Positions 1 to 7,270 of a DNA stretch of 11,801 nucleotides are shown piece by piece. Where the stretch lies: the NCBI GenBank assembly GCA_947594675.1, contig CANQEF010000023.1, positions 1-11,801 on the forward strand. The letters are read 5' to 3'. The DNA is from an uncultured Bacilli bacterium (GTDB taxonomy: Bacteria > Bacillota_I > Bacilli_A > RF39 > UBA660). Made by a program: the position numbers and the translations under genes. Position 1 is the first letter of the stretch; each line of letters opens with the position of its first letter. The notes beneath the pieces are model-generated. The model had not been told where the DNA came from, ran no database searches, and saw only the letters and a program-made list of their open reading frames with translations.

Positions 1-21
1 ATTTTGGGCAAAAATTACAAA

Positions 22-30
22 ATTTTATCA
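22..30 (-). promoter_or_regulatory. Possible extended -10 promoter element reading out of the window
   Basis: On the minus strand these bases read TGATAAAAT, an extended -10 (TGn + TAAAAT). I find no good -35 at 16-18 bases. If real, it would drive a gene to the left of the window. In such AT-rich DNA the match could be chance. Confidence 0.25.
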
Positions 31-88
31 TATTTTTTCTGTTTTCATTTCATTCTCGGACAGCCTCCCCCCGTCTTAATTTGTCAAC

Positions 89-113
89 AAAAAAATTGTG
101 GAGTTTTCCACAA
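89..113 (-). terminator. Intrinsic terminator of the murE gene
   Basis: Read on the minus strand, a perfect 7-bp stem (TTGTGGA / TCCACAA, 4-base loop) is followed directly by seven T. It begins six bases past the murE stop codon, as expected for a Rho-independent terminator. Confidence 0.75.
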
Positions 114-118
114 CTTTG

Positions 119-1567
119 TTACTGAGCAACTTCTTCTTTTATTTTTCTATTAGCTACCGCGTTATAAGCCTCTTCTATGTCATTAAAATAAATAGTTTCA
201 TTTTTTAGCTTTTCATATGTTTCATTACCTTTACCTAGTATTAAAACCATATCTTTTTCTTGGGCCATATCAATTGCTTTTTGAATTGCTTTTCTTCTAT
301 CAATTACTATTTCATAATTATTATGTGTTTCTTTTAATTCTTTAATAATATCCTCACAAATATCTTTAGGATCCTCACTTCTTGGATCTTCATAAGTGAA
401 TATGGCATAGCTAGCATTTTCTACTACTACATTGCCAACTTTTGGTCTTTTTAAGTAATCTCTTTCTCCGGCTTGACCGATAACAACAATACTTTTATTA
501 ATATCAAGTGTATGGACAAAATTTAAAAGTTTGGAAATACCATTTGGAGTATGTGCATAGTCTACCATAACATAATATGGTGTTTTTGTATTTAAAAGTT
601 CTAATCTTCCACTAATTTTTATATTTTTAATTCTACTAATTATTGTATCCATTGGAATATCTAAGGCTAGTGCCCCCAAAATTCCAGCAGCTAAATTGTA
701 GACATTGAAATCTCCTAACAAAGGACTTTCGATATTGTATTCATTTTCTTTATATTTAAAAATAATATTTGTTTTTGTTGGTGAGACATTAAATTTGACA
801 ATTTGTAAATCATTACTTGAATCTAATCCATATGTCAACACTTTACCATTACATGCTTTTCTCACAGTTTCATAGTAATTGTCATCTTTATTTAATATGC
901 AATAACCATCTTTTTTTGTCTGACGAAAAAGCATTAGTTTAGAATTTACATAATTTTCAAAAGTACCATGAATATTTAAGTGTTCTGAAGTAATATTTGT
1001 AAAAACACTCATATCAAATTCCATTGCTTGAAGTCTTCCTCTAAAAAAAGCCTCACTACTTGTTTCCATAGCTACGTATTTACAACCATATTTTACAAAT
1101 TCATCTAAGTAGTTGTATAAATTATGACTATCTGGTGTTGTATTAGGATTATCTCCTGAAAATTTAGCACAGTTTCGGCCATTTGTTCCTATATAGCCAC
1201 AAATATCATTTCCTATTAATGTTTGGATAATTGTTGAAACACTAGTTTTTCCATCAGTACCTGTTACTCCTATCATTTTTAATTTTTTATCAGGGTAATC
1301 ATAAAACTTTTGACATAAAAAAGGTAATTCTCTATTTGTATCAGGCACTTTTATTATAGGCACGTTTTTAGCACCAACATCTTTACTTACAACTATTGCA
1401 CTGGCACCATTGTTAATGGCCTCATCTATGTAATCGTGACGATCAGCGGTTACTCCTTGAGTACAAACAAATAAACTACCATCTTCTACTTCTTTTGAAT
1501 TTATTGATATATTTTTTATTAGAACATTCGCGTTTACTCCAGGATAAATTTCTTCTAAACTTTTCAT
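119..1567 (-). CDS. murE: MurE-type UDP-N-acetylmuramyl-tripeptide synthetase
   Basis: ATP-dependent cytoplasmic Mur ligase. It adds the third residue of the peptidoglycan stem peptide to UDP-MurNAc-L-Ala-D-Glu. Visible motifs (482-residue numbering): N-terminal MurE domain with NSKEVEDGSLFV near 23-34; P-loop GTDGKTS 103-109; TTPD 143-146; ETSSEA 168-173; ENYVNSK with the lysine (210) that is carbamylated in Mur ligases; GDFNVYN 285-291; SGR 319-321; DYAHTPNG 336-343; EDPRSEDP 393-400; GKGNE 445-449. The Arg in EDPRSEDP corresponds to the residue that selects meso-diaminopimelate in DAP-type enzymes, so DAP is the likelier substrate, although the first residue is E rather than the usual D. 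The frame extends to a TTG at 1591, but I prefer ATG 1567: an AGGAG lies 11 bases upstream, and the TTG falls within the -10 element. A single gene, with a terminator just after it. Confidence 0.9.
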   Translation of the reverse strand: MKSLEEIYPGVNANVLIKNISINSKEVEDGSLFVCTQGVTADRHDYIDEAINNGASAIVVSKDVGAKNVPIIKVPDTNRELPFLCQKFYDYPDKKLKMIGVTGTDGKTSVSTIIQTLIGNDICGYIGTNGRNCAKFSGDNPNTTPDSHNLYNYLDEFVKYGCKYVAMETSSEAFFRGRLQAMEFDMSVFTNITSEHLNIHGTFENYVNSKLMLFRQTKKDGYCILNKDDNYYETVRKACNGKVLTYGLDSSNDLQIVKFNVSPTKTNIIFKYKENEYNIESPLLGDFNVYNLAAGILGALALDIPMDTIISRIKNIKISGRLELLNTKTPYYVMVDYAHTPNGISKLLNFVHTLDINKSIVVIGQAGERDYLKRPKVGNVVVENASYAIFTYEDPRSEDPKDICEDIIKELKETHNNYEIVIDRRKAIQKAIDMAQEKDMVLILGKGNETYEKLKNETIYFNDIEEAYNAVANRKIKEEVAQ

Positions 1568-1578
1568 TTTTATCACGT

Positions 1579-1583
1579 CTCCT
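1579..1583 (-). promoter_or_regulatory. Ribosome binding site that fixes the murE start
   Basis: AGGAG on the minus strand, 11 bases before ATG 1567. It lies inside the longer open frame that begins at TTG 1591, which argues for the shorter protein. Confidence 0.65.
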
Positions 1584-1590
1584 ACAGACA

Positions 1591-1596
1591 ATTATA
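1591..1596 (-). promoter_or_regulatory. murE promoter -10 (TATAAT)
   Basis: The minus strand reads TATAAT here. The best -35 at 17 bases is weak (TTTAAC). The predicted transcript start near 1584 puts the AGGAG at the very start of the messenger. The element lies back to back with the arginase promoter. Confidence 0.45.
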
Positions 1597-1629
1597 CAGT
1601 AAAATATTTCAAAGTTAAAGCGTTTTTCT

Positions 1630-1638
1630 TGATATAAT
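1630..1638 (+). promoter_or_regulatory. Arginase promoter, extended -10
   Basis: TGATATAAT is a perfect TGn-TATAAT extended -10. The upstream -35 is poor (TTCAAA-like at 19 bases), as is common for extended -10 promoters. Predicted start near 1645, giving a leader of about 30 bases. I see no arginine-repressor operator that I could name. Confidence 0.55.
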
Positions 1639-1673
1639 TTTGCTTTTACGTTAAAATTATTTAAGGTGATTAT

Positions 1674-2573
1674 ATGAAGTCAATGATTTTTGGAGCAGGT
1701 AGTGACCTTGGTGTTCATATTGATGGTGCTCATCTTGGACCTGTTCAATTAATGAATGATTTAAAAGGTTTTTATAAAGGTGAAAGCGTTCAATATGTTC
1801 AGGATGCTAATATAATTAAGAGTAGGAATTTGTCAGATCGTAGAAAAAATGAGTATGAGGTAGAAAAATTTAATATTCCTTTATATAAAACAATGGTTGA
1901 TAAAATTAAAGAGGGTTATTTTCCTATATTAATTGGTGGAGATCATTCTGTTGCGATTGCGAGTGCTTTAGCTTCAGCTAAGGTAAATACGGATATTGGA
2001 ATTATTTGGATTGATGCTCATGCTGATTATAATACTTTTGAAACTACTATTACAGGTAATATTCATGGCCTTCCATTAGCCGCTATCAATGGATATAAGA
2101 ATCATGAATTAACAGTTTATCATGACGGAAAAATGATTCAAGCAGCTAAGACGGTTATTGTAGGTGCTAGAAGTATTGATGAGGCTGAGAAGGATAATTT
2201 AAAATATTCAGGTGTTACTGTTTTTTCAACAGATGATATTGCAGAAAAAGGTGTAGAGGCAATTATGGAACAAGCCTTTGAAATTGCCAATTTTAAAACA
2301 AAAGGCGTTCACATAAGTTACGACTTAGATGTTATTGATCCTGATATTGCTCCAGGTGTTTCTATACCAGAATTTGATGGTATTACAGAAGAAGAGGCAA
2401 TGAAAATAAATGAGTGCATTATTAGGCATATGAAAGAAGTTGTTTCTTATGATTTAGTTGAGTTTAATCCTTTAAGAGATGTTAATCGCAAGACAGAACA
2501 GATTGCTTTAAACTTATTAGCTCAAATAATTAGGGCTGTGGAAAATAAAAATAAATATGGAGCTGACTATTAG
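1674..2573 (+). CDS. rocF: Arginase (ureohydrolase family)
   Basis: Cytoplasmic binuclear-manganese hydrolase, predicted to split L-arginine into L-ornithine and urea. The 299 residues match the usual arginase length. Metal-binding motifs are complete: GGDHS 88-92 (H91), DAHAD 114-118 (D114, H116, D118) and SYDLDVIDPDIAPG from 215 (D217, D219). The arginase substrate loop is recognisable as DYNTFETTITGNIHG, with N120 and the catalytic His at 131; T replaces the usual Ser before GNIHG. E263 in VEFNP matches the conserved guanidinium-binding Glu. The loop favours arginase over agmatinase or formimidoylglutamase. AAGGTG lies 5 bases before the ATG. The gene stands alone between divergent murE and convergent mnmA, with no other arginine-pathway gene in view, so its role (nitrogen supply, ornithine or polyamine supply, acid tolerance) cannot be read from context. 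Confidence 0.88.
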   Translation: MKSMIFGAGSDLGVHIDGAHLGPVQLMNDLKGFYKGESVQYVQDANIIKSRNLSDRRKNEYEVEKFNIPLYKTMVDKIKEGYFPILIGGDHSVAIASALASAKVNTDIGIIWIDAHADYNTFETTITGNIHGLPLAAINGYKNHELTVYHDGKMIQAAKTVIVGARSIDEAEKDNLKYSGVTVFSTDDIAEKGVEAIMEQAFEIANFKTKGVHISYDLDVIDPDIAPGVSIPEFDGITEEEAMKINECIIRHMKEVVSYDLVEFNPLRDVNRKTEQIALNLLAQIIRAVENKNKYGADY

Positions 2574-2607
2574 AAATTATAAATACCATAATTTCTTTTT
2601 ATTTTTT
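2572..2607 (+). terminator. Putative arginase terminator inside the mnmA 3' end
   Basis: A 9-bp stem AGAAATTAT / ATAATTTCT (2572-2580 and 2588-2596, 7-base loop) is followed on the plus strand by a T-rich run (TTTTTATTTTTT). It starts within the arginase stop codon and overlaps the last codons and stop of mnmA. The stem is AT-rich, so strength is uncertain. The minus-strand reading has no T run. Confidence 0.5.
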
Positions 2608-3689
2608 CTAACTTCTTTAATGATTCCTCCTCCAAGGCATTCTTCACCCAAATAAAAAACGCAAGCTTGTCCAGGTGTTACAGCTTTTATTCCTTGGGGA
2701 TAATTAACAATTACTAAGTTATCAGTTTCCCATTGTAAAAACACTTTGACATCTTCTTGTCGATAACGAAATTTACAAGTACATTCATTAACTTTTATAT
2801 CGCTTAAATAATTTAAGTCTTCAACTACACAACTATCACTAATTAAATAATCGTTGTCTTCACCAATACATACATATAAAATATTTTCTTTTAAATCTTT
2901 TCCAACAACAAACATTCTCTCAGTTGTTCCACCAACATTTAGTCCTCGACGTTGACCAATTGTATAATTCATAAGACCGATGTGTTTTCCTAAAATTTCC
3001 TTTGTTTCAATATCAACTATATTTCCAGGTTGATTTGGTAAGTAGTTTTTTAAAAAGTTAGAAAAGTTTCTTTCCCCAATAAAACAAATTCCTGTTGAAT
3101 CTTTTTTCTTGGCAGTTACTAAATCATGTTCTAGAGCAATCTTTCTAACATCACTTTTTACCATGTCTCCTATTGGAAATAAAACATTTTTAAATTGTTC
3201 TTTACTTACTTGGCACAAAAAATATGTTTGATCTTTATTCCTATCAATAGCTCGTAGTAGTTTGCCATTTTTTAGTCTAGCATAATGACCAGTCGCAATA
3301 TAATCAGCTCCTAATTTTTGCGCTTCTTTTACAAACATATCAAATTTAATATATTTATTACACATTATGTCTGGATTAGGTGTGCGTCCTTTTTTTAATT
3401 CATCTAAAAAATAAGTAAAAACATAGTCCCAATATTCTTTAATAAAATCTTTTCTATAAAGTTTGATGCCTAATTTATCGCATACTGCTTTAGCATCATT
3501 GTAATCTATTTCTTGAGGACAAATACCCAAATCAGTAGTTGGTGCGCCATCAAGTTCTCCATCAACCATTGAATCCCAGTTACGCATGAAAAGACCAATT
3601 ACTTCATATCCTTGTTTTTGTAAGACAATAGCTGCTACCGAAGAATCAACTCCTCCACTCATTCCAATTACTACTTTCTTCTTTTCCAC
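2577..3689 (-). CDS. mnmA: tRNA-specific 2-thiouridylase MnmA
   Basis: Transfers sulfur to uridine 34 of tRNA-Lys, -Glu and -Gln, giving 2-thiouridine at the wobble position. It activates the base with ATP and receives persulfide sulfur from a cysteine desulfurase route not encoded here. Seen: PP-loop SGGVDSS at 11-17; catalytic nucleophile C110 in [12 protein letters not shown]; persulfide cysteine C202 in [21 protein letters not shown] 150-158; IGQRRGL; C-terminal beta-barrel with [16 protein letters not shown]. Length 370 is normal. The loop from NWDS to ICPQE (about 38-60) is the long form that I associate with mollicute-type MnmA. The start is GTG 3689, with GAGGTGG about 5 bases upstream. 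The gene has its own promoter at 3728-3757 and converges on the arginase gene with 3 bases between stops. Confidence 0.95.
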   Translation of the reverse strand: MEKKKVVIGMSGGVDSSVAAIVLQKQGYEVIGLFMRNWDSMVDGELDGAPTTDLGICPQEIDYNDAKAVCDKLGIKLYRKDFIKEYWDYVFTYFLDELKKGRTPNPDIMCNKYIKFDMFVKEAQKLGADYIATGHYARLKNGKLLRAIDRNKDQTYFLCQVSKEQFKNVLFPIGDMVKSDVRKIALEHDLVTAKKKDSTGICFIGERNFSNFLKNYLPNQPGNIVDIETKEILGKHIGLMNYTIGQRRGLNVGGTTERMFVVGKDLKENILYVCIGEDNDYLISDSCVVEDLNYLSDIKVNECTCKFRYRQEDVKVFLQWETDNLVIVNYPQGIKAVTPGQACVFYLGEECLGGGIIKEVRKNKKKLWYL

Positions 3690-3727
3690 AAAACCACCTC
3701 TTTACATAGTGTCATTTCAAGTTTGCT

Positions 3728-3757
3728 ATTTTAACATATTTTTTTATTTATCGTCAA
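3728..3757 (-). promoter_or_regulatory. mnmA promoter
   Basis: On the minus strand: -35 TTGACG (5/6), 18-base spacer, extended -10 TGT-TAAAAT. Predicted start near 3721, a leader of about 30 bases. The -35 lies inside the 3' end of the upstream membrane-protein gene, so mnmA can be expressed independently of the rarA operon. Confidence 0.65.
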
Positions 3758-4214
3758 TTTCTTTTAATTCACATTTAATCAGTTTTTGTAAAATTATCTT
3801 TCTTCTTTTTAATTCTGTGTCAGAAAACATCTGTATTTCAATTGTTTCCCATATAAGTACCCAACCACCTATTAGAAATATTTGTTCAAAAATAAATTTT
3901 TTGGCAAAGATTGTTGAAATAAGTAAAAACAAAACTCCTATTATCAAATAGCTAAATTGTCTTATATTATTGTGATTGATATCTCTTATGCATTTATCAT
4001 ATTCATTTGAAAAACTTTTCTTTATAACTGGTATATAGTCATCTTTTTTTAATTTTGTCATATTATTAAAGTATATATTTATAACTTCATTTTCATTGAA
4101 GGGATCAGTTTTATCTATTATGTAGTTTATTAATTCCTTATTGGCAAATTCTCTATTATATTTTTCAAATATGTCTTTTTCATTAACTAAATCAATTTCA
4201 ATTCTTTTTTGCAT
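3744..4214 (-). CDS. Small membrane protein of unknown function, two helices
   Basis: I do not recognise a named family. About 156 residues: a charged N-terminal half of roughly 80 residues, then two hydrophobic segments (about 88-105 and 113-130 in the longer 159-residue reading) separated by a short KKF-containing turn, and a basic, charged C-terminal tail. The second segment contains GGWVLIWETIE, a GWV-WE pattern that I have seen in unnamed small membrane proteins of Firmicutes. The frame also allows ATG 4223, but AAAGGG at 4225-4230 is then only 1 base away; from ATG 4214 it is 10 bases away, so I prefer 4214. The gene overlaps the rarA 3' end by 17 bases (26 with the longer start), which suggests translational coupling as the last gene of the rarA operon. 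Confidence 0.7.
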   Translation of the reverse strand: MQKRIEIDLVNEKDIFEKYNREFANKELINYIIDKTDPFNENEVINIYFNNMTKLKKDDYIPVIKKSFSNEYDKCIRDINHNNIRQFSYLIIGVLFLLISTIFAKKFIFEQIFLIGGWVLIWETIEIQMFSDTELKRRKIILQKLIKCELKEIDDK

Positions 4215-5535
4215 CTTTATCATACCCTTTTTTTATTCTTTCTATTTTTTCTAATATCTCTTTAACATTTTTTTCATTTCCACTATTGGTAGGATAATAA
4301 TATTTATTATTTTTTAAAGCATCAGGTAAACAAACCATATTGGTAATTTTTTCTTCATAATTATGCGCATATTTATAACCTTCACCATACCCCATTTCAC
4401 TATCTAACTTTGTAACGGCATTTCTTAAATGTAATGGTACTTTTTCATTAGCTGTTTTTAAAGCATCAGCTTTTACTTTCTCATAAGCTTGATATAGGGC
4501 ATTGGATTTAGGAGAAATACTTAAATAAACAACTGCTTGTGCTAAGTTAACGTTTGATTCAGGTATGCCATTATAGTACGCAGCTTGATAGGCAGCAGTT
4601 GCTTGAACTAAGGCATTAGTATTGGCAAGTCCAATATCTTCGGATGCAAAACGAATTAGACGTCTTGCAACATATAGTGGATTTTCTCCTGCCTCTAGCA
4701 TTCTAGCCAGATAGTATAAAGCTGCATCAACATCGCTATTACGCATTGATTTATGTAAAGCTGATATTAAATTATAATGTTCTTCGCCTTTTTTATCATA
4801 AAGAAAAGTTTTACTTTGCAAAGACTTTTCAAGCTCTTTTTTTGTAATAGTTATTTTTCCTTTTTTTATAGGAGCTATATTAATTATATTTTCTAGAGTA
4901 TTCAATGCACTTCTTGCATCACCATTGCTTATTCCAGCAATTATGTAGAAACACTCTTCATCCATTAAAACATTTTTATACTCACTATTTTCTTTTAGAG
5001 CTCTTTTAATTATTTTAATTATCTCATCATTAGTTAGGCTTTTTAAAACATAAACTTTGCATCTTGAGAGTAAAGCTGAATTAACTTCAAATGAAGGATT
5101 TTCTGTTGTTGCTCCTATTAAAATGATATTTCCATTCTCAACATGAGGTAAAAATGCATCTTGCTGAGCTTTATTGAAACGATGTATTTCATCGACAAAA
5201 ACAATTGTTTTTTTATTATTTGTTTTATTAAACTTTCCTATTTCAATAAATTCTTTTATTTCTTTAACTCCGGCAGTAACAGCACTTAATTCTAAGAAAG
5301 CTGAATTACTCTTTTTGGCAATTATTTTTGCTAGTGTTGTTTTGCCTACTCCTGGAGGTCCATAAAAAATCATGGAGGAAATATTATCTGTATCAAGCAT
5401 TTTTCTAATTGGTGAATTTTCACCTACAATATCTTCTTGCCCAAAAAAATCATCTAAATTTCTAGGACGCATTTTTTCTGCTAGTGGAACATAACCTTTT
5501 TTTTCTTGTTCCTCTTCTTCAAATAAGTTGTACAT
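4198..5535 (-). CDS. rarA: Replication-associated recombination protein A (RarA/MgsA, AAA+ ATPase)
   Basis: Cytoplasmic AAA+ ATPase related to clamp loaders and to eukaryotic WRNIP1. The family acts at stalled replication forks and DNA gaps and binds SSB. Seen in 445 residues: N-terminal LAEKMRPRNLDDFFGQEDIVG; Walker A GPPGVGKTT 59-67; Walker B VFVDEIHRFN 112-121; sensor 1 GATTENPS 141-148; SRC with a putative Arg finger at 158; C-terminal MgsA-type region with LARMLEAGENPLYVARRLIRFASEDIG and a YYPTNSG close near the end. Length is normal. The ATG has AGGTGG 5 bases upstream, and that site overlaps the stop region of the hydrolase gene before it (9-base gap). Third gene of the operon starting at 7205; its promoter has no SOS box that I can see. 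Confidence 0.95.
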   Translation of the reverse strand: MYNLFEEEEQEKKGYVPLAEKMRPRNLDDFFGQEDIVGENSPIRKMLDTDNISSMIFYGPPGVGKTTLAKIIAKKSNSAFLELSAVTAGVKEIKEFIEIGKFNKTNNKKTIVFVDEIHRFNKAQQDAFLPHVENGNIILIGATTENPSFEVNSALLSRCKVYVLKSLTNDEIIKIIKRALKENSEYKNVLMDEECFYIIAGISNGDARSALNTLENIINIAPIKKGKITITKKELEKSLQSKTFLYDKKGEEHYNLISALHKSMRNSDVDAALYYLARMLEAGENPLYVARRLIRFASEDIGLANTNALVQATAAYQAAYYNGIPESNVNLAQAVVYLSISPKSNALYQAYEKVKADALKTANEKVPLHLRNAVTKLDSEMGYGEGYKYAHNYEEKITNMVCLPDALKNNKYYYPTNSGNEKNVKEILEKIERIKKGYDKDAKKN

Positions 5536-5544
5536 TTATACCAC

Positions 5545-6411
5545 CTAAACTTTATAATAATACATTTTATTATCTATAAATTGATATTTAATTTTTTCTG
5601 AGTTTATTAAATATGATAAGTATGCTTTTAAAGTCGAACCAATTAAAACAAACTGATTAACATTCATAGATAAATGATAATAATCAAATACTTTTTTTAC
5701 CAATTCTTCAAAGGTAATTTTTTCTTCACAAAACTTAATTATATTGGAAATTATTTCTTCAATCTTGTTTCTATTTATTTGAATTAATTCTTTTATGCTA
5801 TTAGTCATCTCACAATGAGAACCAATAAATATTTTCGCATTAAGTGTTTCTAAAAAAGAAAGTGTTTCTAAATATTCTTTAACATCATATAAAAAGAAGA
5901 GACTATATTTTTCAATTGTTTCTTTACTTACTAGGGCATCTCCTAGAAAACAAATGTCATCACTGGTTTTAAAACCTAGCATGTCAAATGAATGTCCTCC
6001 TAGTCTAAAATATTCAATACCATTTATTTCAGGAATTTCTTCTACTTTGCTTTCTTTAGCAAGTAAAAACTTATTTTGTAAGTCTTTAAAAGGAAAACTG
6101 CCATAAAGTAGGCTTGATTCTAGAATAGGATGTTTTATAAAGCTTTTTTCTATACCATGGGAATAAATTTTGCATCCAGTTTTTTCTTGAATAACTTTAT
6201 TACCACCTATGTGATCAGCATGAGAATGAGTATTAATAATAGCCTTAACTTTAAAATTATTCTCATCCATTATTTTTAATATCTTTTTGCCACTATCTTT
6301 ATCACTGCCGCTATCAATTAAATAAACATCATTTTCATTTATTTTATAAACTCCTATATTAACAGGATTTTTTATATAATAAGTTTTTTCACCTAATTTT
6401 ATTAATTCCAT
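5545..6411 (-). CDS. Metallo-beta-lactamase-fold hydrolase
   Basis: Member of the MBL-fold hydrolase superfamily; the substrate is not predictable from sequence. The metal site looks complete for a two-metal enzyme: THSHADH at 61-67 (H62, H64, D66, H67), H140 in LGGHS, D158 in FLGDAL and H199 in GSHC. The catalytic domain covers about residues 1-200. The last 80 or so residues form a mainly helical, probably winged-helix-like C-terminal domain, as in several uncharacterised MBL hydrolases. No signal peptide, so probably cytoplasmic; glyoxalase II-like thioesterase or another small-molecule hydrolase would fit equally well. It starts 10 bases after the upstream stop, with AGGTG close to ATG 6411, and ends 9 bases before rarA. 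It is therefore cotranscribed with rarA, but a functional link is unproven. Confidence 0.88.
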   Translation of the reverse strand: MELIKLGEKTYYIKNPVNIGVYKINENDVYLIDSGSDKDSGKKILKIMDENNFKVKAIINTHSHADHIGGNKVIQEKTGCKIYSHGIEKSFIKHPILESSLLYGSFPFKDLQNKFLLAKESKVEEIPEINGIEYFRLGGHSFDMLGFKTSDDICFLGDALVSKETIEKYSLFFLYDVKEYLETLSFLETLNAKIFIGSHCEMTNSIKELIQINRNKIEEIISNIIKFCEEKITFEELVKKVFDYYHLSMNVNQFVLIGSTLKAYLSYLINSEKIKYQFIDNKMYYYKV

Positions 6412-6421
6412 GTTACACCTA

Positions 6422-7147
6422 CTAATCTATTGTAATAGTTTGTAATAATTCCTTTACATATTGATCTGTAAAGTAATCTTTATTATAGAAGGTAATAATA
6501 TTTCTTTTATTATTTTTTAAAATATTAACTTCTAAAGATGTTTTCATATTGTAAATATAGCCAGTTAAGTCGCCTTTTATTTCTGTTATGTTTTGCACAC
6601 TAGGCATGACAACACTTTTCATTAGCATTAATGAATATCTTCCTTTTATTTCTTTAAGAGGGGTAAAAATATTATTTTTTACTTTTTCTTGTTGGCTTAA
6701 AAATTTAAATAAATCTAGGTCATTAGTAATATTATTTTCCTTTAAAAAATTAATTCTTTCTTCACTGCTTGTTTTTTTAGAGTCAATGTTGAAATAAGTT
6801 AGCTCTTCTGCTTTTAAATAATCCATCCAAGTTAAATCAGTCCCAATAAAAAGAGCGGCTTTTGTCTTTCCGTTTTCATCTTTTAGAATACGAAAATAAG
6901 TATTATTTTCAACTTTTTCTTCGAAATTTTGAAAATCATTTCTTATTTTTATACCATCATGTTCTAAATAGTCTTTAACGTCATTATCTTTTTTTAGCAC
7001 AAATGGCTCTGTAAATTTGATTTCACTATCGTTATTTTTTAAATTTTTAGGATTATAATAAATCAAGTAAAAACATTTTAAACTGATAAGTCCGATTAAA
7101 ATTAAGGCAATTATTAAACATATAATTAAACTACTTTTTTTCTTCAT
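6422..7147 (-). CDS. Membrane-anchored extracytoplasmic protein of unknown function
   Basis: Not recognised. About 241 residues: three Lys, then one strong hydrophobic segment (about 5-28, ending near LKCFYLIYY), then a soluble region of about 210 residues predicted outside the membrane. The Cys in SLKC does not make a convincing lipobox, so this looks like an uncleaved anchor rather than a lipoprotein. The soluble part has mixed charged and beta-rich stretches (YFRILKDENGKTKAALFIG; GYIYNMKTSLEVNIL) but no motif I can name. The open frame begins at GTG 7153, but that codon lies in the AGAGGTG ribosome site, so I place the start at ATG 7147. First gene of the operon with the MBL hydrolase and rarA. 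Confidence 0.75.
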   Translation of the reverse strand: MKKKSSLIICLIIALILIGLISLKCFYLIYYNPKNLKNNDSEIKFTEPFVLKKDNDVKDYLEHDGIKIRNDFQNFEEKVENNTYFRILKDENGKTKAALFIGTDLTWMDYLKAEELTYFNIDSKKTSSEERINFLKENNITNDLDLFKFLSQQEKVKNNIFTPLKEIKGRYSLMLMKSVVMPSVQNITEIKGDLTGYIYNMKTSLEVNILKNNKRNIITFYNKDYFTDQYVKELLQTITID

Positions 7148-7149
7148 AG

Positions 7150-7156
7150 ACACCTC
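7150..7156 (-). promoter_or_regulatory. Ribosome binding site that fixes the start at 7147
   Basis: Minus strand AGAGGTG just before ATG 7147. The alternative GTG at 7153 is part of this site, so the longer reading is unlikely. Confidence 0.6.
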
Positions 7157-7176
7157 TTAAATTTATTTATGTTTTA

Positions 7177-7205
7177 ATTATATCATGTATACTTTTAGAT
7201 GTAAA
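7177..7205 (-). promoter_or_regulatory. Promoter of the membrane protein-MBL-rarA operon
   Basis: Minus strand: -35 TTTACA (5/6), 17-base spacer, and a perfect extended -10 TGA-TATAAT. Predicted start near 7170, a leader of about 20 bases. This is the best promoter in the window. No SOS box overlaps it. Confidence 0.75.
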
Positions 7206-7270
7206 TTAATGAAAAAGATATTGTATAGGATAAATAAATTTATAAATTAAATGGTAGATGAGTATAAAAG

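Noticed and set aside
104..112. TTTTCCACA resembling a DnaA box (TTATCCACA)
   Set aside because: A single imperfect copy, fully explained as one arm of the murE terminator hairpin; no cluster of boxes and no dnaA/dnaN neighbours.
3586..3951. Open frame on the plus strand across the mnmA start and the membrane-protein gene
   Set aside because: It is antisense to the mnmA N-terminus, the mnmA promoter and the membrane-protein gene, all well supported. No ribosome site, and composition typical of a shadow frame.
5174..5365. Plus-strand frame inside rarA
   Set aside because: Antisense to the rarA Walker A and Walker B region; no start signals.
6588..6797. Plus-strand frame inside the membrane-anchored protein gene
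   Set aside because: Antisense shadow without a ribosome site.
7206..7270. Terminator after the chaperonin gene
   Set aside because: Only AT-only palindromes such as AATTTATAAATT, with no GC-containing stem and no proper T run; read-through into the next operon is possible.
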